Positions 45,291-53,003 of a stretch of 53,003 nt of DNA are shown here, in pieces. The position numbers and the translations under genes were made by a program. Source of the stretch: Herminiimonas sp. (GTDB taxonomy: Bacteria; Pseudomonadota; Gammaproteobacteria; Burkholderiales; Burkholderiaceae_D); NCBI GenBank assembly GCA_028292265.1, contig JAQGMR010000002.1, positions 1 through 53,003 of the forward strand, written 5' to 3'. The notes under the pieces were generated by a model. That model did not search any database and was not told where the DNA came from. It saw only the letters and a list, made by a program, of their open reading frames with translations. How positions within the stretch are numbered: the first letter of the stretch is position 1; each line of letters opens with the position of its first letter.

Positions 45291-46835
45291 GTGGCGCTGG
45301 CTGTTTTGCGCAGCCGCGCCCTCGCCGGCATGCATGCGCCGGAAGTGACGGTCGAGGTTCACCTTGCTAACGGCTTGCCTTCCTTTACCATCGTGGGCCT
45401 TCCCGAAGCCGAGGTGAAGGAGGCCAAGGACCGGGTTCGCGCCGCCTTGCAAAACGCGCGCTTCGAATTCCCGGCGCAACGCATTACCGTCAACCTCGCC
45501 CCGGCCGAACTGCCGAAAGAATCCGGCCGTTTCGATTTGCCTATTGCGCTTGGCATACTGGCCGCATCGGGCCAGATGCCTTCAGCTGAGCTGGACGGCT
45601 ACGAGTTCGCCGGCGAACTTTCGCTGTCCGGCGCATTGCGCCCTATTCGCGGTGCGCTTGCCATGACGTACGCCATGGTGCAGCGGCCCGGCGATGGCCC
45701 GTTACGCGACGGCGCCAGTTCCCGGGCCTTCATCCTGCCGCGCGCAAGCGCCGACGAGGCAGCGCTGGTTGCCCAGGCGGTGATCTACCCCGCCGATTCG
45801 CTGCTACAGGTATGTGCCCATTTCTCCGCGGAAGAGACCGGTCCCCGGTTGGAGCGACACAAATGCAGGCCGCAAGCGCCGGTCGACATGGCAGCGGCCC
45901 CCGACTTCAAGGACGTAAAGGGCCAGGGCCATGCCAGGCGCGCGCTTGAAATCGCGGCGGCCGGCGGTCACAGCCTGCTGATGTCCGGGCCGCCAGGCAG
46001 CGGCAAAACGATGCTGGCAACAAGGTTCTCCGGCATCTTGCCGCCAATGACGGATGAAGAAGCACTTGAATGCGCTGCGGTCCAGTCACTGGCGGGTAGT
46101 TTCAAGATCTCGAACTGGAAGCGTCGTCCCTTCCGAGCGCCGCACCACACGGCGTCCGGCGTTGCGCTGGTTGGTGGTGGCGGCACGCCTCGACCGGGAG
46201 AGATCTCGTTGGCGCACCGGGGCGTGCTGTTTCTTGACGAGCTACCGGAGTTCGACCGGCGCGTGCTTGAAGTTTTGCGAGAGCCGCTGGAGTCAGGCCA
46301 CATCACCATCTCCCGCGCTGCACGCCAGGCCGACTTTCCCGCGCGCTTTCAGCTAATCGCCTCAATGAACCCGTGCCCCTGCGGCTATCTTGGACATCCC
46401 TCCGGCAAATGCCGCTGCACACCGGACGGGATCACTCGCTACCAGTCCCGTATCTCCGGACCACTGCTAGACCGCATCGACATGCAGATCTCGGTGCCAG
46501 CCGTTTCGCACGACGAATTGCGCGGGCAGGGGCCGGGCGAAGCATCGTCCCTGATCGGGAAGCGCGTGGAGCGAGCGTTCGGCCGGCAGCTTGAACGGCA
46601 AGGTAAGGCGAATGGCGGCTTAAGCGAGGCCGAGATTGAAACGCTATGCCAACCGGATACAGCCGGCGAGCAGTTGCTCCAGTCGGCCATGCGTCGGCTC
46701 GACTGGTCGGCGCGCGCGGCGCATCGGGTGTTGAAGGTTGCGCGGACTATCGCCGACCTGGATGCCAAGGAAACGCCGGGGTCACAGCATGTGGCGGAGG
46801 CTATTCAGTACCGGCGCGGGTTTGTCACGATGTGA
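45291..46835 (+). CDS. comM: YifB/ComM-type Mg-chelatase-like AAA+ ATPase
   Basis: 514 residues from a GTG start 3 bp after ubiK. The N-terminal ChlI-like domain (HLANGLPSFTIVGLPEAEVKEAKDRV, RITVNLAPAELPKESGRFDLPIALGIL) is followed by the AAA+ core with Walker A GPPGSGKTMLATR, Walker B VLFLDELPEF and sensor SMNPCPCGYLG, and a C-terminal Mg-chelatase C domain. ComM is a helicase-like factor that aids integration of transforming DNA. The last 11 bases overlap the convergent folB-like gene. Confidence 0.93.
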   Translation: MALAVLRSRALAGMHAPEVTVEVHLANGLPSFTIVGLPEAEVKEAKDRVRAALQNARFEFPAQRITVNLAPAELPKESGRFDLPIALGILAASGQMPSAELDGYEFAGELSLSGALRPIRGALAMTYAMVQRPGDGPLRDGASSRAFILPRASADEAALVAQAVIYPADSLLQVCAHFSAEETGPRLERHKCRPQAPVDMAAAPDFKDVKGQGHARRALEIAAAGGHSLLMSGPPGSGKTMLATRFSGILPPMTDEEALECAAVQSLAGSFKISNWKRRPFRAPHHTASGVALVGGGGTPRPGEISLAHRGVLFLDELPEFDRRVLEVLREPLESGHITISRAARQADFPARFQLIASMNPCPCGYLGHPSGKCRCTPDGITRYQSRISGPLLDRIDMQISVPAVSHDELRGQGPGEASSLIGKRVERAFGRQLERQGKANGGLSEAEIETLCQPDTAGEQLLQSAMRRLDWSARAAHRVLKVARTIADLDAKETPGSQHVAEAIQYRRGFVTM

Positions 46836-47283
46836 CGACTTCATGCGGCACATTTTTAGGATTGGTCCTGGCGGCAACCGCCGGGACGAAATCCGCACTG
46901 CAAGTGCGCTGCTGCTCTTCGAACTCGGCTCGGGTCACGGGCCGTTCGATCCCGACCGCGACAGCCTGGCGGCTCATGCGCTGTTTGTACAGGCCGACCC
47001 ATACGGCCTGCACACGACTATCCATGCCGAACACAAAGCCGAGTAACTGGTTCACGCGGGTCTCAAGCAAGGGTGTGTGTGGTGTGCGCGGCCAGACCTG
47101 CGTTAGCCAGTGGCACAGCGGCTCGTAGTCGAAGCACTGGTCAAGCGAATGTGGCGACGCGTTGGCTGCGCCGGTGGCCGTCAGACTGACCCATAAGGCC
47201 TGCGGCTGCAGCTCGTCGGCGTAAATGCCCACCGGCAGATCAATTTCCATCCGCTCAATCCTGATGGTCCAGTCGGCGTTCAC
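46825..47283 (-). CDS. Dihydroneopterin aldolase-like (FolB) protein in the sox operon
   Basis: 152 residues, GTG start at 47283 overlapping the soxG stop (GTGA). It resembles FolB: WTIRIERMEIDLPVGIYADELQPQALWVSLT, DYEPLCHWL (pterin-site Tyr), LLETRVNQLLGFVF (Glu) and GLYKQRM (catalytic-type Lys). The C-terminal 35 residues are extra. Coupling to soxG suggests it serves the folate need of sarcosine oxidase rather than being the main FolB. It overlaps the comM end by 11 bases. Confidence 0.75.
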   Translation of the reverse strand: MNADWTIRIERMEIDLPVGIYADELQPQALWVSLTATGAANASPHSLDQCFDYEPLCHWLTQVWPRTPHTPLLETRVNQLLGFVFGMDSRVQAVWVGLYKQRMSRQAVAVGIERPVTRAEFEEQQRTCSADFVPAVAARTNPKNVPHEVVTS

Positions 47284-47888
47284 GGGAAGCGGCGGGTGAC
47301 CAAGCCGCACTCCTGCGTGCTTCGCTCCAGCATCAGCCAGAAGTAGCCCATGAAACTGCGCCGCACAAGCACTTCGTAAGTGGGTGCCATATCGGTCTGC
47401 CAAAGCCAGATCGACGTCTTGAAGAAAACGGAGCCGGCGCTGGAACCAGGCCCGAAAGCGCGCGGGTGCAAGTCCAGCGGGCAGCCCTGGGCCAACACCT
47501 CACGAACGGGGTTTCCGCTCAGGTGCAGCACGGTATAGCCGCCGCTGACGTCGGTCACCGCGCTGTGCATGCCGGTCAGCGCCTCGCGCAGCCGCGATTC
47601 AACACCAGACGCCTGGCCCCTCGGGCCGATGACAAACCAGTCGTCGGGCCCGACCCAAACCAGTCGGTGGTCGGCGTCGGCGACGCTGGAGCAGGGCTGA
47701 CGCGGCAATTCCAAACTGAGCGCTTGCGATACCGCGGACCGAAACGCCGGATCGTCTGCGTTGCCACGCAGGTTGAGTATCGACAGCCCATTACGCCAAC
47801 CGGCTAGCAAGGCGCGCTCCGACAGGGTGGTAGTGGCAGCCGGTGCATCGCCGCCCGGCAAAACGGTGCGCTGCAAAGGTTCAAGCAT
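47280..47888 (-). CDS. soxG: Sarcosine oxidase gamma subunit
   Basis: 202 residues. Matches SoxG: LAGWRNGLSILNLRGNADDPAFRSAVSQAL, then WVGPDDWFVIG and SGGYTVLHLSGNPVREVLAQGCPLDLHPRAFGPGS (split across about 110-150). It is related to glycine cleavage T-protein domains and has a structural role in the heterotetramer. ATG 47888 overlaps the soxA stop by 8 bases; the frame is open further up inside soxA. Confidence 0.92.
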   Translation of the reverse strand: MLEPLQRTVLPGGDAPAATTTLSERALLAGWRNGLSILNLRGNADDPAFRSAVSQALSLELPRQPCSSVADADHRLVWVGPDDWFVIGPRGQASGVESRLREALTGMHSAVTDVSGGYTVLHLSGNPVREVLAQGCPLDLHPRAFGPGSSAGSVFFKTSIWLWQTDMAPTYEVLVRRSFMGYFWLMLERSTQECGLVTRRFP

Positions 47889-50874
47889 TTTGACGCTCCG
47901 CTTTTGGATCAAGGAAGACCGGGTTCGTGATCGTGGCGGGAATAGTTCGGCCATCACGCATGGAGACATATATGTGCTCTCCCATGCGGCCCGCGCCGCC
48001 CTTGACGAGCGCGATCGCGATTGAGCGATTGACTGTCGGGCTCAGGTAGCTTGAGGTGACATGACCCACCATTGGCGCCGGAATTTCATGAGTCGCGTCG
48101 TTTAAAATTTGCGCTCCCTCGGGCAGTACGAATAGCGGGTCGTCAGTCAGCAGTCCAACGAGTTGCTTGCGGTCAGGCCGCTGCGTATCTGCGCGCGCCA
48201 GCGAACGCTTGCCCAGGCAGTCCTTGGTCTTGGTTACCAGGCCGCCCATGCCGAGATCGAACGGACTCACCGAACCATCGGTGTCCTGTCCAATGATGAT
48301 GTAGCCCTTTTCGGCACGAAGTACATGCATCGCCTCGGTGCCGTACGGCGTGATGCCGAACTCGGCGCCGACAGCTTGAATAGCCTCCCATGTGCGCAGC
48401 CCGTCGCCGGCCGCCACGTTGACCTCGTAGCAGCGCTCGCCGGAAAAGCTGATGCGCATGATGCGAGCCTTGATGCCGGCCACGGTGCCCTCCCGGTAGG
48501 ACATGAAGGGGAAAGCAGCATCGTCGAAGTCAATGTCCTGGCAGATCTTTTTCAGCACGTTGCGGCTCTTGGGACCCGCGACGATCGAGGTCGCCCAGTG
48601 GTCGGTGACGCTCGTAAGGTAAATCTTCAGGTGTGGCCATTCCGTCTGCAGCCAGCGCTCCATCCAGCTCAGCACGCGCGCGGCGCCGCCGGATGTGGTG
48701 TGCATCAAGTAGTGGTTTTCGGCCAGGCGCACGGTCACGCCGTCGTCGAACACCATGCCGTTCTCGTCCAGCATCAGGCCATAGCGGCACTTGCCTATTT
48801 CCAGCTTCGACCAAGCGTTGCTGTATATCCAGTTGAGCAGCGTGGTGGCGTCTGGACCCTGGATGTCGATCTTGCCGAGCGTCGAGCCATCGAGTGTGCC
48901 GACGCCATTGCGTACCGCCAGCACCTCGCGCTTCACGGCAGCATGAAGGTCTTCGCCATTTTTCGGGTAGTAGCAGGGGCGCTTCCATTGCCCGACATCT
49001 TCGAACAAGGCGCCCTGCTTAACGTGCCAATCGTGCATGGCGGTCGTGCGGATCGGATCAAAAGCGTCGCCAAGCTCCAACCCGGCAACCGTGCCAAACG
49101 TCACGGGCGTGTAGTTCGGGCGAAAAGTGGTGGTGCCAACTTCCGGGATCGTCTTGCCAAGCGCCTGCGCCGCGATGCCCATGCCGTTGATGTTGCCGGT
49201 CTTGCCCTGGTCGGTGCCAAAGCCCATCGCGGTATAGCGCTTGACGTGTTCGATCGACTCAAAGCCTTCGCGGATGGCCAGGTGAATGTCGGACGCTGTG
49301 ACATCGTTCTGCAAATCGACGAACTGTTTGGGTGCACGGCTCACCCCGCGCGCATGCGGCACCAGCCACAACGCACGCAGGTCGCCAGGCTCACTCGTGG
49401 AGACAATGGGCGCAGCCGCGTTGACTGCCTCCAGGCCGAGCGTCTGGGCCGCAGCGATGCCGGCGGCGAAGCCATCCTGCGAGCACTCATGAAGCGAAAG
49501 CTTACCCTGACATGCACCCGCCGAGCGCTCCGCCTGGGCTGGCTTGCCGGGCATGAAGGCAGCCCTCGTTTCGTCCCAGACCGCTCTGCTGCCAGCCTGG
49601 CATTGCAGGTGGATTACCGGGCTGAAGCCGCCCGACAGCGCCACCAGATCGCAGTCCAACATGCGTGCCGCACCTGTCAGCCGGTCCCGGGCGTCAATGC
49701 CCTGTACCAGCACGCCACTGACGCGCTTACCGCCGCGGGCTTCGGTGATAACGTGGCCTGCAAGAATTTCGATGCCTGCCCTCTCGGCGCGCTGGCTCAG
49801 AGAGCCGCGCGGCGTAGAGCGCGCGTCAACCACCCGGACCGCGGCACCCCCGCCCTTGAGAGCCAGCGCGGCGTCGTAGCCTGCGTCGTTATTGGTGAAA
49901 ATTACGGCATTGCGTCCCGGCAGGACCGCATAGCGACGGACGTAGGTCGAAACGGCGCCTGCTAGCATCACGCCCGGCAGGTCGTTATTCCCGAACACCA
50001 AAGGTCGCTCGTGCGCGCCAGTAGCAAGGATCACCTGTTTGGCGCGCACCCGCCACAGACGTTCGCGATACACCGGCGCCTGTGCTGCCTGCAGGTGATC
50101 GGCGCGGCGCTCGGCCAGCACAACCAGGTTGTGGTCGAGGTAGCCAGAGGCGGTGGTTCGTGACAACAGGGTCACCTCGGGCATCGCGCAAAGCTCGGCA
50201 AGTACCTGCGTAACCCATTGCATGGCCGGTGCCATGTTAACCGTCTCGTCGCTGGAAAGCAGCCAGCCGCCTGCTTCGGACTGTTCGTCACACAGAATGA
50301 CGCGAGCGCCGGAGCGCCCCGCCGCCAGCGCTGCCGTCAGTCCGGAAATTCCACCACCGACAACCAGTACGTCGCAATGCGCGAAACGCTTATCGTAGCG
50401 GTCGGGATCAGAATCGGTGGGCGAAGCGCCAAGGCCGCTAGAGGCGCGTAGTTGCTTTTCAAAAAAATGCCAGATCGACTGGGAAGCCATGAAGGTCTTG
50501 TAATAAAACCCTGCCGGTATCAGTCGTGAGAACCAGCCGTTCACTGCCTTGACGTCAAATTCGATGCTTGGGCTGGCGTGGATTGAACATGCGGTCAAGC
50601 CTTCGACCAGGTCGATTTCAGTCATGCGCGCGTTGGGTACGGTGCGAGCACCGTCGAACAGTTGCACCAGCGCGTTCGGCTCCTCCACACCAGCCGAAAG
50701 GATCCCGCGTGGACGGTGATATTTCCAGCTACGTGCGACCAGCGAGACGCCGCAAGCGAGCAGCGCTGACGCCAGGGTATCCCCTTCCAGTCCCTGGAAG
50801 GCTCGACCGTTGAACGTGAAGTTAACGACGCGCTGGCGGTTGATCCGGCCGCCGGTGGGCAGACGACTGCTCAT
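47881..50874 (-). CDS. soxA: Sarcosine oxidase alpha subunit
   Basis: 997 residues. An N-terminal ferredoxin-like region (about 15-95, FTFNGRAFQGLEGDTLASALLACGV), then an NAD-binding FAD fold (VLVVGGGISGLTAALAA, GGGISG at 173-178), and a C-terminal GCV_T/aminomethyltransferase-like half (about 600-990) that binds tetrahydrofolate. It makes 5,10-methylene-tetrahydrofolate from the sarcosine methyl group. ATG 50874 overlaps the soxD stop by four bases (ATGA). Length is normal for the family. Confidence 0.95.
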   Translation of the reverse strand: MSSRLPTGGRINRQRVVNFTFNGRAFQGLEGDTLASALLACGVSLVARSWKYHRPRGILSAGVEEPNALVQLFDGARTVPNARMTEIDLVEGLTACSIHASPSIEFDVKAVNGWFSRLIPAGFYYKTFMASQSIWHFFEKQLRASSGLGASPTDSDPDRYDKRFAHCDVLVVGGGISGLTAALAAGRSGARVILCDEQSEAGGWLLSSDETVNMAPAMQWVTQVLAELCAMPEVTLLSRTTASGYLDHNLVVLAERRADHLQAAQAPVYRERLWRVRAKQVILATGAHERPLVFGNNDLPGVMLAGAVSTYVRRYAVLPGRNAVIFTNNDAGYDAALALKGGGAAVRVVDARSTPRGSLSQRAERAGIEILAGHVITEARGGKRVSGVLVQGIDARDRLTGAARMLDCDLVALSGGFSPVIHLQCQAGSRAVWDETRAAFMPGKPAQAERSAGACQGKLSLHECSQDGFAAGIAAAQTLGLEAVNAAAPIVSTSEPGDLRALWLVPHARGVSRAPKQFVDLQNDVTASDIHLAIREGFESIEHVKRYTAMGFGTDQGKTGNINGMGIAAQALGKTIPEVGTTTFRPNYTPVTFGTVAGLELGDAFDPIRTTAMHDWHVKQGALFEDVGQWKRPCYYPKNGEDLHAAVKREVLAVRNGVGTLDGSTLGKIDIQGPDATTLLNWIYSNAWSKLEIGKCRYGLMLDENGMVFDDGVTVRLAENHYLMHTTSGGAARVLSWMERWLQTEWPHLKIYLTSVTDHWATSIVAGPKSRNVLKKICQDIDFDDAAFPFMSYREGTVAGIKARIMRISFSGERCYEVNVAAGDGLRTWEAIQAVGAEFGITPYGTEAMHVLRAEKGYIIIGQDTDGSVSPFDLGMGGLVTKTKDCLGKRSLARADTQRPDRKQLVGLLTDDPLFVLPEGAQILNDATHEIPAPMVGHVTSSYLSPTVNRSIAIALVKGGAGRMGEHIYVSMRDGRTIPATITNPVFLDPKAERQNA

Positions 50875-51179
50875 TGCACACCCCCGGTACGGACATGTGC
50901 GCTGGCCGCCGCGGGTACCGGCTCGCCGATCTTCCAGATGGCTTCGAAGCGATAGCTGACGGTGTCGCGCAATGCATTGAACCAGCGTCCGCAACCGCTC
51001 GAGTGGCGCCACTGTTCATGGTGCAGGCCCTTGGGATTCTCACGCATGAAGACGTAGTTTCCCCATTGCGCGTCCGTCATCGTTTCAGTGGCGGTGGGCC
51101 GGACGATGCCGCCTTCACCACCGCAGGTAAATTCGATTTCGGCACGCGCGCCGCACCAAGGGCAGTTTATTTGTAACAT
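50871..51179 (-). CDS. soxD: Sarcosine oxidase delta subunit
   Basis: 102 residues. Zinc ligands as in the known structures: Cys6 and Cys9 (INCPWCG), His59 and Cys63 (EQWRHSSGCGRWFN). It stabilises the tetramer. ATG 51179; the frame extends upstream, but the conserved N-terminus begins there. It follows soxB by 10 bp and overlaps soxA by four bases. Confidence 0.95.
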   Translation of the reverse strand: MLQINCPWCGARAEIEFTCGGEGGIVRPTATETMTDAQWGNYVFMRENPKGLHHEQWRHSSGCGRWFNALRDTVSYRFEAIWKIGEPVPAAASAHVRTGGVQ

Positions 51180-51189
51180 GGTCGTTTCC

Positions 51190-52434
51190 TTAGTGTGCGA
51201 CGCCGGCCGCACCGTGCTCGTCGATCAGGTGGCCGTTGTAAAAGCGATCGAGGCAGAGCGCCTCATTCAGCGGGTGCGGCCGATCTTGCGCTACAGTGTG
51301 CGCCATGACCCAACCGGAGCCAGGCGTGGCTTTGAAGCCGCCGGTGCCCCAGCCGCAGTTGATGTACAGGCCTTTGACCGGCGTCAGGCCGATGATCGGG
51401 CAGGCGTCGGGCGAGACATCGACAATGCCGCCCCATTGCCGGTTCATACGCACTCGAGAAAACACCGGGAACATCTCAACAATCGCCTGCAGCGTGTGCT
51501 CGATGGTGTGGTAGCTGCCGCGCTGCCCATAGCCGTTGTACTGGTCGACGCCGGCACCGATAACCAGATCACCTTTGTCCGACTGGCTAATGTAGGCGTG
51601 GATCGCGTTGCTCATCACCACGTTGGGAAATATCGGCTTGAGCGGCTCGGATACCAGTGCCTGCAGTGGCCGGCTTTCAATCGGCAGGCGAATGTCAGCC
51701 ATGCTGGCGATCACACTGGAGTGTCCCGCTGCCACGATCGCCACCTTGGGCGCCTTGATAAATCCTTTGGCTGTCTCGACACCGACCACGGCGGCGCCGT
51801 CACGTCGTATGCCGGTGACCTCGCAGTTCTGAATGATGTCCACGCCACGCGCATCGGCTGCGCGTGCATAGCCCCAGGCCACCGCGTCGTGGCGTGCGAC
51901 GCCGCCACGGCGTTGAAGCGATGCGCCGAGCACCGGATACCGAGTGTTCAAATTAATGAACGGAAGCATCTCCTTGATCTGCGCCGGCGAGACGACCTCG
52001 CCATCGACCCCATTGAGCCGATTCGCGTTGACGCGTCGTTCAATGTCCCGCATTTCTTGCAGGCTGTGGCCAAGATTCATCACGCCGCGCTGGCTAAACA
52101 TCACGTTGTAGTTGATGTCTTGCGACAGACCTTCCCAGAGCTGCATCGATTTCTCATACAACGCCGTGGATTCATCCCACAGGTAGTTGGAGCGAACAAT
52201 GGTGGTATTGCGTGCCGTGTTGCCGCCGCCGAGATAGCCGCGCTCGACCACCGCGATGTTGCGCAGGCCATGCTCTTTTGCAAGGTAATAGGCGGTAGCC
52301 AAGCCGTGGCCGCCAGCGCCGATGACCACAACGTCATACTCGCGCTTGGGCTCGGGCGAGCGCCACTGCTTCTCCCAACCCTCGTGGTAGGACATGCTGT
52401 TGCGCAGCAGTGACCAGATAGAAAATTTTTGCAT
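51190..52434 (-). CDS. soxB: Sarcosine oxidase beta subunit
   Basis: 414 residues. FAD-binding DAO-type fold with [14 protein letters not shown] (39-52). His182 in [21 protein letters not shown] is the expected covalent FMN attachment site of the heterotetrameric enzyme. [20 protein letters not shown] near the C-terminus is a family motif. It oxidises sarcosine to the imine while making hydrogen peroxide. It begins 15 bp after the sdaA stop, so both are probably on one transcript. Confidence 0.95.
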   Translation of the reverse strand: MQKFSIWSLLRNSMSYHEGWEKQWRSPEPKREYDVVVIGAGGHGLATAYYLAKEHGLRNIAVVERGYLGGGNTARNTTIVRSNYLWDESTALYEKSMQLWEGLSQDINYNVMFSQRGVMNLGHSLQEMRDIERRVNANRLNGVDGEVVSPAQIKEMLPFINLNTRYPVLGASLQRRGGVARHDAVAWGYARAADARGVDIIQNCEVTGIRRDGAAVVGVETAKGFIKAPKVAIVAAGHSSVIASMADIRLPIESRPLQALVSEPLKPIFPNVVMSNAIHAYISQSDKGDLVIGAGVDQYNGYGQRGSYHTIEHTLQAIVEMFPVFSRVRMNRQWGGIVDVSPDACPIIGLTPVKGLYINCGWGTGGFKATPGSGWVMAHTVAQDRPHPLNEALCLDRFYNGHLIDEHGAAGVAH

Positions 52435-52449
52435 GGTGCGTTCCTTGTC

Positions 52450-53003
52450 TCAGCACTCGACGATATTGACGGCCAGCCCGCCGCGCGAGGTTTCCTTGTA
52501 CTTGGTTTTCATGTCCGCGCCGGTCTCCAGCATGGTCTTGATGACCTTGTCGAGCGAGACGAAATGCGTGCCATCACCACGCAGCGCCATGCGGGCAGCG
52601 TTGATCGCCTTGACTGAGCCCATTGCGTTGCGCTCGATGCACGGAATCTGCACCAGGCCTCCAACCGGGTCGCAGGTCAGTCCAAGGTTATGCTCCATAC
52701 CGATCTCGGCGGCGTTCTCGACCTGCTCCGGCGAGCCGCCCATGGCTTGGGCCAGCGCGCCGGCAGCCATGGAACACGCCACGCCGACCTCGCCCTGGCA
52801 GCCCACCTCGGCGCCCGAGATCGAGGCGTTTTCCTTGTACAGAATGCCGATCGCGGCGGCCGTCAGCAGGAAATCAATAACGCCCTGCTCGCTCGCGCCG
52901 GGGACGAAGCGGGTGTAATAGTGCAGCACGGCCGGCACGATTCCCGCCGCCCCATTGGTAGGCGCAGTGACAACGCGGCCGCCAGCGGCGTTTTCCTCGT
53001 TGA
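52450..53003 (-). CDS. sdaA: L-serine ammonia-lyase (partial; 5' end beyond the window)
   Basis: The frame is open to the right edge, so only the C-terminal 183 residues or so are present; the codons at the edge read [20 protein letters not shown], an SdaA hallmark. Iron-sulfur-dependent serine dehydratase: cysteines in [15 protein letters not shown] and [22 protein letters not shown] fit the cluster region. The end is [33 protein letters not shown]. It converts L-serine to pyruvate and ammonia. It sits directly upstream of soxB, tying sarcosine and serine catabolism together. Confidence 0.93.
   Translation of the reverse strand, partial: NEENAAGGRVVTAPTNGAAGIVPAVLHYYTRFVPGASEQGVIDFLLTAAAIGILYKENASISGAEVGCQGEVGVACSMAAGALAQAMGGSPEQVENAAEIGMEHNLGLTCDPVGGLVQIPCIERNAMGSVKAINAARMALRGDGTHFVSLDKVIKTMLETGADMKTKYKETSRGGLAVNIVEC

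Noticed and set aside
48163..49965. 600-residue plus-strand open frame opposite soxA
   Set aside because: Antisense shadow of soxA in GC-rich DNA; no domain recognised.

Overview
The window looks like a chromosomal segment of a betaproteobacterium of the order Burkholderiales, most probably Oxalobacteraceae-like. This rests on the GC-rich coding style and on several gene pairings typical of that group: metX-metW, gshA-gshB followed by EIIA-HPr-EI, torF-glnK-amtB, birA-coaX and gatCAB next to mreBCD. The placement is inferred from gene content and was not checked against a database. I found about 50 protein genes, no rRNA, tRNA or CRISPR array, and no insertion sequence or phage gene. Almost everything is housekeeping DNA.

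Layout. 0.2-1.3 kb: an ECF-type sigma factor, a tiny zinc-finger anti-sigma-like protein and a Cys-rich CWC protein. 1.3-3.8 kb (minus): birA, coaX and a SPOR-like protein. 4.05-8.86 kb (plus): an MCE lipid-transport system (STAS-permease, ATPase, MCE protein, lipoprotein) ending in a translationally coupled VanZ-like gene. 8.9-9.9 kb: a thioredoxin-like ferredoxin and an alpha/beta hydrolase. 10.1-14.3 kb: dacC, D-amino acid transaminase, ybeD, lipB and lipA. 14.5-18.8 kb (minus): a TlpA-like thioredoxin, a DsrE protein, dolP, diaA, yraN and lpoA, with rsmI divergent. 19.9-27.5 kb (minus): the elongasome block rlpA, rodA, mrdA, mreD, mreC and mreB. 27.8-31.2 kb: gatCAB. 31.2-36.5 kb: pyrE, xth, a GNAT gene, ampG, metW and metX. 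36.9-41.7 kb (minus): gshA, gshB, EIIA, HPr and EI. 41.9-44.8 kb (minus): torF, glnK and amtB. 45.0-46.8 kb: ubiK and comM. 46.8-53.0 kb (minus): sdaA (cut by the window edge), soxBDAG and a FolB-like gene.

How genes work together. The envelope genes (MCE system, dacC, lpoA, rlpA, rodA, PBP2, MreBCD, AmpG) cover outer-membrane lipid homeostasis, peptidoglycan synthesis and its recycling. lipB and lipA make lipoate. The PTS proteins EI, HPr and EIIA have no EIIB/EIIC here, so the set looks regulatory, and it shares an operon-like run with glutathione synthesis. torF-glnK-amtB is a nitrogen-responsive set with a sigma-54-like promoter candidate in front. The sox cluster demethylates sarcosine to glycine using tetrahydrofolate; SdaA deaminates serine, the next step toward pyruvate.

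I did not find a convincing wholly new system. The items most worth a second look are the FolB-like gene coupled to soxG, the sigma/zinc-finger/CWC trio, the MCE-VanZ coupling, the torF-glnK-amtB regulation, a 43-bp inverted repeat upstream of ubiK, a 50-bp direct repeat between rsmI and rlpA, and in-frame tandem repeats in lpoA and rlpA.
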